Of a DNA stretch of 64,000 nucleotides, positions 53,545 to 62,443 are shown one piece after another. The notes below the pieces were generated by a model, which searched no databases, was not told where the DNA came from, and worked only from the letters and a program-made list of their open reading frames with translations. Both the position numbers and the translations under genes were made by a program. The number at the start of each line of letters is the position of its first letter. The stretch's first letter is position 1. The DNA is from Rhodanobacter sp. (GTDB lineage Bacteria > Pseudomonadota > Gammaproteobacteria > Xanthomonadales > Rhodanobacteraceae), in NCBI GenBank assembly GCA_030148505.1, contig JASBTI010000004.1:62001-126000 (forward strand), given 5' to 3'.

Positions 53545-55557
53545 GTGAGTGCATCCAGATTGTCCGACGCGCAACCGCATGCCGAATTGACCGTTCGCGG
53601 GGTGGTCATCGGCATTTTGATCACCTTGGTGTTCACTGCGGCCAACGTCTACTTTGGACTGGAGGCGGGCCTGACCTTTGCCACCTCGATACCGGCTGCG
53701 GTGATCTCGATGGCGGTACTGCGCAAGTTTCCCGACGCCAGCATCCAGGAAAACAACATCGTACAGACGATCGCGTCGGCCGCTGGCACGCTCTCGGCGA
53801 TCATCTTCGTGCTGCCGGGTCTGGTGATCGTGGGCTGGTGGTCCGGCTTTCCCTACTGGGAGACCATGTTGATCTGCGGCCTCGGCGGCATCCTCGGAGT
53901 GATGTATTCGATCCCGTTGCGTCGTGCGCTGGTGACCCAATCGGATCTCCCCTACCCGGAGGGAGTGGCTTGTGCCGAGGTGCTCAAGGTCGGTGCCAGC
54001 CATCGCCAGAGCATGGCCGATGGTGGTGCCGATGGTGCCGTCGAAGCTGGACAGGCGGGCTTCCGCGCCGTGCTGTGGGGCGCCTTGGTATCGGCGGTCT
54101 TTGCGATAGTTGAGGCTACCCACGTCTTCGCCAAGGATGTGAGCGCGTACTTCCACGTCGGTGATCGTGGTGCTGTCACGGGTTTCGATTTCAGTTTGTC
54201 CTTCGCCCTGCTTGCGGTGGGGCATCTGGTGGGTCTTTGGGTGGGCATCTCGATGCTGGTCGGCGCTGGCATCGCTTGGCTCTGGGCCGTACCGCATTAC
54301 ACCGCGCTGGCGCATGCCACGGGTGCTGCCGCCGATGTCGCGAGTGCCGCTTTCGGCACCAAGGTGCGTTTCCTGGGCGCCGGCACCATCGCGGCGGCGG
54401 CGATCTGGACGCTGGTGAAGCTGGTCAAGCCGGTGTCCAGCGGGTTGGCCTCGGCGCTGCGCTCGGCCCGTTTGCGCAAAGCGGGGCAGGGCGGCGAGCT
54501 GCCGCGCACGGAGCTGGACATACCCATCGGCATCGTCGCGATGGTGACGTTGGCGTGCATGTTGCCGATCGCCTGGCTGCTGGGGGATTTCAGCGCCAGC
54601 AACCTGGCATCCCAATTGTGGGTGCTGGTGATCGGTGGCGTGATGTTCGTGGCACTGATGAGTTTCTTCGTGGCGGCGGTGTGCGGTTACATGGCCGGTC
54701 TGGTCGGTTCGTCGAATAGCCCGCTCTCCGGCATCGGCATCCTGGTGATCGTGATCGCTTCGGTATTGCTGGCGCTGGGCGTGCAACCGCACTTGCCGCC
54801 GTCGGCGGGCAAGGCGCTGGTGGCGTTTGCCTTGTTCACGTCCTCGGTAGTGTTTGCCGGCGCAACCATTGCCAACGACAACCTGCAGGATCTGAAAACC
54901 GGTCAGCTGGTCGATGCCACCCCCTGGAAGCAGCAGGTGGCACTGGTCATCGGCGTGATCGCCGGTGCTTTCATCATTCCCATGGTCCTCAATCTGCTCA
55001 GCAATGCCTATGGCTTCGTCGGCGCCGCCAACGCTACCAAGCAGGCACTGGCCGCGCCTCAGGCGGGCTTGATCGCGGCACTCGCTCAAGGCGTGTTGCA
55101 GCACAATATCGACTGGAGCCTGATCTGGCTGGGCGCGGCGATCGGCGGGGGCATCATCGCGATCGACGAGGTGCTCGGCCTGGCCGGTACCCCGGTGCGG
55201 CTGCCGCCGCTGGCGGTGGGGCTGGGTATCTATCTGCCTAGCGAAGTCACCCTCATGATCGTGGTCGGTGCTTTCGTGGGCTGGTACTACGACCGTCGCG
55301 CCGCACGCTCACCTCGGCCGGACGATACGCGCCAATTGGGCATCCTGATGGCTTCGGGTCTGATCGTGGGCGAGAGCATCATCGGGGTGGTGATTGCTGC
55401 TGTCGTCGTATTCTCGGGTGATAACGCACCTCTGGCCCTGGTCGGTGCGCGCTTCGGCACCGCGTCGATCTGGATGGGCGGTACCGCCTTTGTGTTGGTG
55501 AGTCTGGCGCTTTATACCTGGGTGGCGAAGTTGGGTCGCCCGCGAGGTGCCTCGTAA
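53545..55557 (+). CDS. OPT family oligopeptide transporter
   Basis: A 670-residue inner-membrane transporter of the oligopeptide transporter (OPT) family with about 14-16 hydrophobic segments, which takes up peptides or metal chelates. The N-terminus GVVIGILITLVFTAANVYFGLEAGLTFATSIPAAVISMAVLRK is the family signature, and GGILGVMYSIPLRRALVTQSDLPYPEGVACAEVLK and VGWYYDRRA follow. The start is GTG with GGGGGAGAG upstream. Monocistronic; the next gene is over 140 bases away. Substrate unknown. Confidence 0.93.
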   Translation: MSASRLSDAQPHAELTVRGVVIGILITLVFTAANVYFGLEAGLTFATSIPAAVISMAVLRKFPDASIQENNIVQTIASAAGTLSAIIFVLPGLVIVGWWSGFPYWETMLICGLGGILGVMYSIPLRRALVTQSDLPYPEGVACAEVLKVGASHRQSMADGGADGAVEAGQAGFRAVLWGALVSAVFAIVEATHVFAKDVSAYFHVGDRGAVTGFDFSLSFALLAVGHLVGLWVGISMLVGAGIAWLWAVPHYTALAHATGAAADVASAAFGTKVRFLGAGTIAAAAIWTLVKLVKPVSSGLASALRSARLRKAGQGGELPRTELDIPIGIVAMVTLACMLPIAWLLGDFSASNLASQLWVLVIGGVMFVALMSFFVAAVCGYMAGLVGSSNSPLSGIGILVIVIASVLLALGVQPHLPPSAGKALVAFALFTSSVVFAGATIANDNLQDLKTGQLVDATPWKQQVALVIGVIAGAFIIPMVLNLLSNAYGFVGAANATKQALAAPQAGLIAALAQGVLQHNIDWSLIWLGAAIGGGIIAIDEVLGLAGTPVRLPPLAVGLGIYLPSEVTLMIVVGAFVGWYYDRRAARSPRPDDTRQLGILMASGLIVGESIIGVVIAAVVVFSGDNAPLALVGARFGTASIWMGGTAFVLVSLALYTWVAKLGRPRGAS

Positions 55558-55698
55558 GCCGGGGTTACCCCCCGGGTTGGGTCAGTGCTGCGTCGGGGAC
55601 ACTTCTGGTGGAGGAACGACGAAGGGTCGCGATGGATTCAGGGTCGGGCAAGGATTAGGTCCTAAACTTGCGCCCTCATCAGGGGAGTTCGTGATCGC

Positions 55699-58308
55699 GT
55701 GGAGCAGGAAAAAATCGAGCCGACGCTGAGCGCCGAGCAGGTTCTGGCGCCACCCAGTCAGCGCATGGTGTTGCTGCGTCGGGCGGTCGGGCCGCTGTTG
55801 TCAGTGGCGATGCTGTGCCTGGCGTTGTGGGCGCTGCACCTGCTGGCACGCTCGGTGGATTACCACCAGGTTCGCCGCTACGTGCAGGGGCTGTCGGACG
55901 CACGCCTGTTACTGGCAATGCTGTTCACCGCGCTCGGCTATGCGGTAATGACCTTGTACGACCGTTTCGGGCTGGCCTCGATCGGGCGACATCTGCCATG
56001 GCGCCGGGTCAGCCTGATTGCCTTTATCAGCTATGCGTTCAGCAACGCGGTAGGCATGTCGCTGCTGGTTTCCGGCTCGATCCGCTACCGCTTCTATATC
56101 CAGAACGGCCTGTCTACCGGCGAGGTAGCCCGTGTGGTGCTGTTCTGCACCACCAGCTTCTGGCTCGGCCTGCTGACGTTAAGCGGGGTGACACTGTGGT
56201 ATGTGGCGCTGCCCGTGGATTTCCCCTTGGCGACTTTGCGGTTGCCGGCCGCTGCGCTGCTGACCGCGGCACCGCTGGCGTGGTTGGTGCTCGGCGGCCT
56301 GGTCAAGCGACCGCTGCGAATCGGGCGCTGGCATCTGAGTTTCCCCTCGGTGGTGGCAGGGGTCCGTCAGATTCTGGTTGGCGCCTTCGATTGGGCGTTG
56401 GCCGCGGCCGTGTTGTACGTGCTGATGCCGGACCAGTTGAACCATGGTTTCGGGCATTTCCTGGCGATCTTCATGATCGCCCAGATGATCGGATTGATCA
56501 GCCACGTGCCGGGTGGGTTGGGCGTGTTCGAGGCAGTAATGCTGGCCGGGTTCGGTGCCACGGGCAACGAGGCATTGACGGCGCCGATCCTGGGTGCGCT
56601 GGCGGCATTCCGGGTGGTTTATTACCTGTTGCCGCTATGTGCGGCGACCGTGCTGGTGTTGCAGCGCGAGGCGCGCGGCCTGCGCCAGAAATCCCTGCTG
56701 AAGCCGTGGTTCACGGGTCTGCTGCCCTCGTTTTTCGCCGGTCTTACCTTGGTGTCCGGCGTGGTATTGCTGTTCTCCGGTGCGACCCGCGCCGTACCCG
56801 ATCGCATGGCCATCCTGCGCCATCTGGTGCCGCTATCGGTGCTGGAGGTTTCGCACCTGCTGGCCAGCGTGATCGGCATGCTGCTGCTGATTGTCGCCCG
56901 TGGTCTGCAACGCCGTCTCGACGCGGCCTATGTGCTGACCTTGGTGCTGCTGGTAGCCGGAGCGGTGTTCTCCCTGCTCAAGGGCATCGACTACGAAGAG
57001 GCCACCCTGCTTACGCTGCTGGCGTTGGCGCTGGCGCCGGCTCATCGGTTGTTCTACCGGCGGGCCTCGCTGTTCAGCACCAGCTTTACGCCTGGCTGGA
57101 TTCTGGCGATCGTGGCGATTCTCGGTTGTGCCACCTGGCTGGTGATGTTCAGCTACAAGCATGTCGAGTACAGCGACACACTGTGGTGGGAATTCAGCTT
57201 TCACCAGGGTGGCGCACCACGAGCGCTGCGGGCGCTGGTGGCGGCCGCAGCTGCTGGCTTGTTGTTTGCGCTGGCCAGTCTGATCCGGCCGTTGCGGCTA
57301 TCGCGGGAGCTGCCCGGCGAAGCGGAGTTGGCGCAGGCGCTGCCGTTGATCAAGCAATTTCCCTCGGCGCAGGCGCATCTGGCCCTGATGGCCGACAAGA
57401 CCCTGCTGTTCGACACCGCGCACAAGGCGTTTGTGATGTACGGCGTCGCCGGCCGCAGCTGGATCACCATGGGCGATCCGGTCGGCGTGGACGAGGATGC
57501 ACGCCGCGAACTGGTGTGGACCTTTCTGGAGCAGTGCGAGCACGCCGGCGGCTGGCCGGTGTTCTACCAGGTCAGCCCGGCGGCGCTGGATCTGTACCTG
57601 GAAGTGGGCATGAATCTGCTGAAAATCGGTGAGGAGGCGCGGGTGCGGCTGGATACCTTCAACCTCGACGGCAAGTCGAAAAAGACCTTGCGGGGCACCG
57701 TCAACAAGCTGGCCCGCGACGGACTGCGGCTGGAGATCGTGCCGGCCGAGGCGGTGGGGGCGCTGCTGCCGCGCCTGAGGCAAGTCTCCGATGCCTGGAT
57801 GCGCGACAAGAAGGTGCGCGAGAAGCGCTTTTCCATGGGCGCTTTCGATCCACGCTACCTGGTGCGCACACCGATGGCGGTGGTCTGGCAGGGTGAGCAG
57901 GTCGTGGCATTTGCCAACCTGTTTCTCAGCGAGACCCGGCAGGAAGCTTCGGTGGATCTGATGCGCCATTTGCCCGATGGGCCTACCGGCATCATGGATT
58001 ACCTGTTTGTCGAACTGATGCAGTGGGCGAGGCAGGAAGGGTATCACTGGTTCAATCTGGGCATGGCGCCCCTGGCCGGGCTGCAGAACCGTCGCCAGGC
58101 GCCGCTGTGGAACCGCTTTGGTGCGTTGGTGTTCGGGCGCGGTGAACGTTTCTACAATTTCCGCGGTCTGCAACGCTACAAGGACAAATTCGACCCCGAA
58201 TGGGAGCCGCGCTACATGGCTGTTCCCCGTGGCATCGCGCTGCCGATGATCCTGACCAATGTGGCCAGCCTGATCTCCGGCGGACTCTCCGGCGTGGTAC
58301 GCCGATGA
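55699..58308 (+). CDS. mprF: Lysyl-phosphatidylglycerol synthase/flippase MprF
   Basis: A bifunctional membrane protein: the C-terminal domain transfers Lys (or Ala) from charged tRNA to phosphatidylglycerol, and the N-terminal domain flips the product. The 869-residue protein has about 14 hydrophobic helices (about 35-535), including FVSRVPGGLG-like LISHVPGGLGVFE, and a C-terminal soluble DUF2156 domain (about 560-845): YGVAGRSWITMGDPVG, KSKKTLRGTVNKL, GIMDYLFVELM, YHWFNLGMAPLAGLQNR. The start is GTG; GGGGAG lies 12 bases upstream. It makes the surface less negative and resistant to cationic peptides. Its stop overlaps the following virJ-like gene, which removes the Lys. Confidence 0.95.
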   Translation: MEQEKIEPTLSAEQVLAPPSQRMVLLRRAVGPLLSVAMLCLALWALHLLARSVDYHQVRRYVQGLSDARLLLAMLFTALGYAVMTLYDRFGLASIGRHLPWRRVSLIAFISYAFSNAVGMSLLVSGSIRYRFYIQNGLSTGEVARVVLFCTTSFWLGLLTLSGVTLWYVALPVDFPLATLRLPAAALLTAAPLAWLVLGGLVKRPLRIGRWHLSFPSVVAGVRQILVGAFDWALAAAVLYVLMPDQLNHGFGHFLAIFMIAQMIGLISHVPGGLGVFEAVMLAGFGATGNEALTAPILGALAAFRVVYYLLPLCAATVLVLQREARGLRQKSLLKPWFTGLLPSFFAGLTLVSGVVLLFSGATRAVPDRMAILRHLVPLSVLEVSHLLASVIGMLLLIVARGLQRRLDAAYVLTLVLLVAGAVFSLLKGIDYEEATLLTLLALALAPAHRLFYRRASLFSTSFTPGWILAIVAILGCATWLVMFSYKHVEYSDTLWWEFSFHQGGAPRALRALVAAAAAGLLFALASLIRPLRLSRELPGEAELAQALPLIKQFPSAQAHLALMADKTLLFDTAHKAFVMYGVAGRSWITMGDPVGVDEDARRELVWTFLEQCEHAGGWPVFYQVSPAALDLYLEVGMNLLKIGEEARVRLDTFNLDGKSKKTLRGTVNKLARDGLRLEIVPAEAVGALLPRLRQVSDAWMRDKKVREKRFSMGAFDPRYLVRTPMAVVWQGEQVVAFANLFLSETRQEASVDLMRHLPDGPTGIMDYLFVELMQWARQEGYHWFNLGMAPLAGLQNRRQAPLWNRFGALVFGRGERFYNFRGLQRYKDKFDPEWEPRYMAVPRGIALPMILTNVASLISGGLSGVVRR

Positions 58309-59117
58309 AACACAGGAAGACAATCATGCTGGCTACCCTGGGTGCGGGTCTGATGAGTATCGCGCTGATCTGGAACCCGTTCTCACGGGTCAGCCTGGAA
58401 AAGGCGACCGTAGTATTGCCGGCCAGCACCACGGTCGCGGCGCCGCCCGGCAAGACCGACGTGATGACCATCATCTATTCCGGCGACGGCGGCTGGGCCG
58501 ACCTCGACAAGCAATTGGGCAAGGCCTTTGTGGCCGACGGCATCCCGGTGCTCGGCGTCAGTACCTTCAAGTATTTCTGGCGTAACCGCTCGCCCGAGCA
58601 GTCGGCCGCGCAACTTGATGCGCTGATGACCAAGTACCTGGCGAAGTGGCACAAGCGGCGCGTATGGATGGTGGGTTTCTCCTTCGGTGCCGATGTGCTG
58701 CCCACCCTCATCGACAAGCTGAGTGCCGCCAATCGCGCGCGGATCAGCCAGCTGGTGTTGTTGTCGCCGGGCAGGGACCTGAACTTCGAGATCGAACTGC
58801 AGGGTTACATGATCAGCCCCGGTTGGTGGAAGGAACACCTCAAGACCGCGCTTGAACACATCAATCCGGTCAGGCACTACCCCTCGCTGCCACCGTTGCT
58901 GGCGCTGCAGGGCAAGCCGCCGGTGACCTGCTACTACGGCTTCGACGACAGCGCCGACAGCCTCTGCACCGAGCCCAACCTGCCGTCCTGGGTCACTGTG
59001 CACGGCAAGAAAGGTGGCCACCATTTCGACGGCGGCTATCAGCCGCTGGCCGCGCAGATGCTGCGGGAGATGCCGGCGGACTCTGCAAAATCGGCCGCTG
59101 CCGGCGTTGCGCCTTGA
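58305..59117 (+). CDS. VirJ/AcvB-like lysyl-phosphatidylglycerol hydrolase
   Basis: A 270-residue alpha/beta hydrolase of the VirJ/AcvB family. N-terminal signal or anchor (about 8-24), then IIYSGDGGWADLDKQLG (about 56-72), and the nucleophile S126 in MVGFSFGADVLP, and the catalytic His at about 239-240 in GGHHFDGGY. In Agrobacterium and Rhizobium AcvB proteins hydrolyse lysyl-phosphatidylglycerol made by LpiA/MprF, and these genes are next to each other. The ATG overlaps the mprF stop (ATGA), so the pair is coupled here too. Periplasmic. Confidence 0.9.
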   Translation: MKHRKTIMLATLGAGLMSIALIWNPFSRVSLEKATVVLPASTTVAAPPGKTDVMTIIYSGDGGWADLDKQLGKAFVADGIPVLGVSTFKYFWRNRSPEQSAAQLDALMTKYLAKWHKRRVWMVGFSFGADVLPTLIDKLSAANRARISQLVLLSPGRDLNFEIELQGYMISPGWWKEHLKTALEHINPVRHYPSLPPLLALQGKPPVTCYYGFDDSADSLCTEPNLPSWVTVHGKKGGHHFDGGYQPLAAQMLREMPADSAKSAAAGVAP

Positions 59118-59401
59118 TGAGTAGAGCTTGCGTGCGCTCGAAGGGTGCAGAACCAGACGCCGTCACATGATCCAGCGCGCCGGCAAGTTTGATATGAAGG
59201 GGATGGCACACATCAGCCGTTCTCATTGCACTGTATGGCGAAGCAAGACCTGCCCGTTTACCTCTTTGTGGCGTGTATAAAGACCGGCTCGGAATGTTCG
59301 CAACCCAGCTTGCAGGCAGGGCAGATATCCGCTGATTCCGCGTTCCGGTTACGACAGCCCGTTACAATGCCGTCCTTAGCCTTGCCGCCGAAGAGCCTGA
59401 T

Positions 59402-60472
59402 GTGACCCAAACCGGGATTTTTGCGGCGACGCCGGATGCGGCGTTGGCCGCGTTGTTTGTACCTTTCGAGACCTCGGCGCTGGCGCTGCCGGCGGACGGG
59501 CGTGTGCTGTTTCTGCGCGCACGGGCGGGCGTGCGCCTGCGCGAGATGGCGCAGCCCGGCTGGTTGTGCGAGCAGAGCTTCATGCCGTTTGCCGATGAGC
59601 TGGCGCGCAACGGCTTGCGTGTGGGTGAGCCACAAACCGACCAGCGTTTTTCGCAGGTGCTGGTGTTGCCGCCGCGGCAGCGCGACGAGGCGCGTGCCCT
59701 GTTGGCGCGCGCCCTGAGTCACCTCGCCGTGGGCGGCACCGTGGTAGCGGCGATGTCGAACACCGAGGGGGCCAAATCGGGTGAGGCCGATCTGGCGAGG
59801 CTGACCGGTGCCGTGCAGCATCTGTCCAAGCACAAGTGCCGGGTGTTCTGGAGTACGCCGGATGATGCGAGCAGGGATCGGTCGCTGCTGGCCGAGTGGC
59901 TGGCACTGGACACGCCGCGGGCGATCGTCGACGGCTATGTCAGCCGGCCCGGACTGTTTGCCTGGGATCGCATCGACCGGGCTTCGGCGCTGCTGGCGGC
60001 ACATTTGCCGGACGATCTGCACGGCCGTGTCGCCGATCTCGGCGCCGGCTACGGGTATCTCGCCACGGAGGTGATCGCGCGGTGCCCACGCGTCGAGGCG
60101 ATCGACCTGTACGAAGCCGAGGCGCGGGCGTTGGAGCCGGCGCGGGTCAACCTGGCGCGTGCACAGCGTGCCTGCGGCCGCGAGGTGGCCATGGCCGTGC
60201 ACTGGCACGATGTTACCCGCGGCCTCACGCAACGCTATGACGCCATCGTCAGCAACCCGCCCTTTCATCAGGGGCGCGCCGATCTGCCGCAACTGGGGCG
60301 CGCCTTCATCACCAGCGCAGCGGATGCGCTGGTGCCGGATGGCCGCTTATGGCTGGTGGCGAACCGGCATCTGCCGTATGAGGCGATACTCACGGCGCGT
60401 TTCCGCGAGGTGCATACGCGGGTGACAAAGGAAGGATTCAAGGTGATTGAAGCGGTGGGAGTACGTCGATGA
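59402..60472 (+). CDS. rsmC: 16S rRNA (guanine(1207)-N(2))-methyltransferase RsmC-like
   Basis: A 356-residue methyltransferase of the RsmC/RlmG family, which methylates N2 of guanine in ribosomal RNA. The C-terminal catalytic domain (about 180-356) has GVFAWDRIDRASALL-like GLFAWDRID, the SAM motif VADLGAGYGYLA, and IVSNPPFHQG with the NPPF motif of amino-methylases. The N-terminal domain (about 1-165) is a degenerate methyltransferase domain as in RsmC. RsmC versus RlmG cannot be separated by eye. The start is GTG; its stop overlaps rsuA by four bases. Confidence 0.87.
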   Translation: MTQTGIFAATPDAALAALFVPFETSALALPADGRVLFLRARAGVRLREMAQPGWLCEQSFMPFADELARNGLRVGEPQTDQRFSQVLVLPPRQRDEARALLARALSHLAVGGTVVAAMSNTEGAKSGEADLARLTGAVQHLSKHKCRVFWSTPDDASRDRSLLAEWLALDTPRAIVDGYVSRPGLFAWDRIDRASALLAAHLPDDLHGRVADLGAGYGYLATEVIARCPRVEAIDLYEAEARALEPARVNLARAQRACGREVAMAVHWHDVTRGLTQRYDAIVSNPPFHQGRADLPQLGRAFITSAADALVPDGRLWLVANRHLPYEAILTARFREVHTRVTKEGFKVIEAVGVRR

Positions 60473-61170
60473 AACTGGTCAAGCTGATCGCCAACCTCGG
60501 TTACGGCAGTCGCAAGGATGTGGCGCAGATGTTCCGCGCCGGCCGCATCACCGATGCCGACGGCGAGGTGTTGTACGCCGATGATGTGGTGGCGCACGAG
60601 ACCATTCGTGTCGACGACGAGCCGCTGGATCCGCCAGCCGGCCTGGTGCTGATGATGAACAAGCCGCTCGGCGTTACCTGCTCGCGCAAGGACCCGGGGC
60701 GGATCGTGTATGACCTGCTGCCGCCGCGCTACACCGTGCGCTCACCGGTGCTGTCCAGCGTCGGGCGGCTCGACCGGGATACCAGCGGGCTGCTGCTGTT
60801 CACCGACGACGGCGCCTTGCTGCACCGGATCATCGCGCCCAAGGCGCAGGTCGCCAAGGTGTACGAGGCGACCCTGGCGCAGGATCTGCGCGGCGACGAA
60901 GGCGAGCTGTTTGCCAGCGGCACGATGCTGCTGGAGTCGGAGAAGGAGCCGCTGGCGCCGGCCACTCTGGCGGTGCTGGGGCCACGCCACGCCAGACTTA
61001 CGGTGACCGAGGGGCGCTACCACCAGGTGCGGCGGATGTTCGCCGCGGCGGGCAACCATGTGGAAACCTTGCAGCGGGTTTCCGTGGGCCAGCTCACGCT
61101 TGGGGATCTGCCGCAAGGCGAATGGCGCGTACTCGATGCTGACGATGTCGGCCTGATCTTTGCGGCGTAG
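60469..61170 (+). CDS. rsuA: 16S rRNA pseudouridine(516) synthase RsuA
   Basis: A 233-residue RsuA-type enzyme: S4 domain (1-60: KLVKLIANLGYGSRKDVAQMFRAGRI), NKPLGVTCS (64-72), catalytic GRLDRDTSGLLLFTDD with D102, and the terminal YHQVRRMFAAAGNHVETLQRVSVG. The ATG overlaps the rsmC stop, so two rRNA-modifying enzymes are coupled. The TAG stop is part of a GTAG repeat head. It is the intact counterpart of the degenerate homologue at 46180-46908. Confidence 0.94.
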   Translation: MKLVKLIANLGYGSRKDVAQMFRAGRITDADGEVLYADDVVAHETIRVDDEPLDPPAGLVLMMNKPLGVTCSRKDPGRIVYDLLPPRYTVRSPVLSSVGRLDRDTSGLLLFTDDGALLHRIIAPKAQVAKVYEATLAQDLRGDEGELFASGTMLLESEKEPLAPATLAVLGPRHARLTVTEGRYHQVRRMFAAAGNHVETLQRVSVGQLTLGDLPQGEWRVLDADDVGLIFAA

Positions 61171-61230
61171 GGCGGGCACGGCCCACCGTATGGGTTCCGG
61201 TGAGGAGGTGGCGGACGGTGTCCGCCCTAC
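61167..61230. repeat. Inverted REP-like pair after rsuA
   Basis: GTAGGGCGGGCAC (61167-61179) is matched on the other strand by GTAGGGCGGACAC (61218-61230 reversed), 12 of 13 bases. The first GTAG supplies the rsuA stop codon. About 20 bases past the repeat (61251-61270) there is a second, near-identical copy of the last rsuA codons (TGTCGGC then TGATCTT), so the element is bracketed by an imperfect direct repeat of coding origin. No gene lies in the 146 bases up to the YkgJ gene. Confidence 0.7.
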
Positions 61231-61316
61231 GTGGGTGCGGTTTTACGCAGGTGTCGGCTTGATCTTCGCCATGTGTGTTCCGGTGACGGGTCGGCGGAGG
61301 GTGTCCGCGGCTCGGG

Positions 61317-61649
61317 TTACAGGACGTGCACGGGAGTGGGGATGGCTGCGCCGAACCACTTTTGCCGCTCCTCGCGGCAGCTCGGGCTACCCATCGCATA
61401 TTTACGGCAAATCGAGGGACGATCCTCGTAGATGGTGCAGCGCGAGGTGTTCGGATCGACCGCGGCACACCAGCCGTCCTCGCCCTTGGCCAGGGTTTCC
61501 ATGCCGTGGAGATCGCGATGGATCAGCCATTCCGGCACATGGTCGTCAGGCATCAGCACCACGGTGAGGCGACAGCATACGGCCTCGCAAGTCGTGCACT
61601 GCACGCTCTGGTCGACGCTTTCCGCGTAGGGATCGGGGAGATTGTTCAC
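61317..61649 (-). CDS. YkgJ family cysteine cluster protein
   Basis: A 110-residue protein with the cysteine cluster of the YkgJ/UPF0153 family: QCTTCEAVCCR (about 17-27), GWCAAVDPNTSRCTIYEDRPSICRKYAMGSPSCREER (about 59-95), all spaced as in Fe-S-like or zinc-binding YkgJ proteins. It is a cytoplasmic putative metal-binding protein of unknown role. The start is GTG. Convergent with rsuA; the DUF1415 gene lies upstream on the same strand. Confidence 0.9.
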   Translation of the reverse strand: MNNLPDPYAESVDQSVQCTTCEAVCCRLTVVLMPDDHVPEWLIHRDLHGMETLAKGEDGWCAAVDPNTSRCTIYEDRPSICRKYAMGSPSCREERQKWFGAAIPTPVHVL

Positions 61650-61709
61650 CCCCCAGTATGACGGTATCGGTCGGGGTTCATATGAACCGATGGCCGCGGT
61701 GAGTCCCGG

Positions 61710-62300
61710 TCACGCCTCGCCGTCGCGCCACAGAGCCTGCCAACCGGCGTTGCCGAGGCGACGCAGGGTGTCCATGTTGCGGCGGTAGATCTCGTCCGGG
61801 TCGCTCATCGCCTCGGCGGCGCGCTCCACGCTGGCCTCGCGAAGCAGGTGCAGGGTGGGGTAGGGCGCGCGGTTGCTGAAGTTCTCGATATCGTCGACGG
61901 CGCTGTCGGCGAACTGGTACTGCGGGTGAAAGCTGGCTACCTGCAACACGCCGTCCAGTCCGAGGGTTTCCACGGCCATGTCGGCGGTGTCGAGGAACGC
62001 GTTGTAGTCGAGAAAATCGCCGAGCACGTGCGGATGGATCAGCAAGGTGGTTTCGCATTCCTCCGGTGCGGCGGCGTTGAGGCTCTGCAGCTCGCCGAGC
62101 AGGTCGTCGAGCAGCCCGTCGGTGTCGCGCGCATGACTGACCCGCATGCGCAGCCGTTGCTGCACATGCGGTGCGCGGGCGAACGGACACAGGTTCAGGC
62201 CGATGACGGCCTTTTCCAGCCAGCGTGTGGTGGCGGCGAGGTAGGGCGCATCTTCGGGCAGGGCGTCGTCCTGGAGGGGGTGCGATGGGCTGTCGGTCAC
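61710..62300 (-). CDS. DUF1415 domain-containing protein
   Basis: A 196-residue cytoplasmic protein of the DUF1415 family: [18 protein letters not shown] (about 25-42), [49 protein letters not shown], and [25 protein letters not shown]. The Cys in NLCPFA and the conserved HPQYQF segment could be catalytic or metal-binding; no function is established. GTG start, no strong ribosome binding site. It lies divergent from selO across 143 bases. Confidence 0.9.
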   Translation of the reverse strand: MTDSPSHPLQDDALPEDAPYLAATTRWLEKAVIGLNLCPFARAPHVQQRLRMRVSHARDTDGLLDDLLGELQSLNAAAPEECETTLLIHPHVLGDFLDYNAFLDTADMAVETLGLDGVLQVASFHPQYQFADSAVDDIENFSNRAPYPTLHLLREASVERAAEAMSDPDEIYRRNMDTLRRLGNAGWQALWRDGEA

Positions 62301-62443
62301 AAGGAGTCCGTGGGGGGCTGGCGGCGCCGACTATAGCGCTATGCGGCGATCTTGCCGTTGGCAGCGGTCGGTGCCGGTCCCTTGCATGCGCTGGGCGGCG
62401 CCCGGATATAAAGGAACATCCCTCGCCGCCAGCCACTGCCTGC

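Noticed and set aside
53542-55104. Long minus-strand open frame of about 520 codons opposite the OPT transporter gene
   Set aside because: A composition shadow of a GC-rich gene: His/Arg/Gln-rich, no motifs, no ribosome binding site, and the plus-strand product is a clear OPT family member.
59235-59405. 56-codon plus-strand ORF ending over the rsmC start
   Set aside because: It ends in ATG-TGA at the GTG start of rsmC, which looks like coupling, but there is no ribosome binding site and no recognisable sequence. The 284-base gap is more likely the rsmC promoter region.
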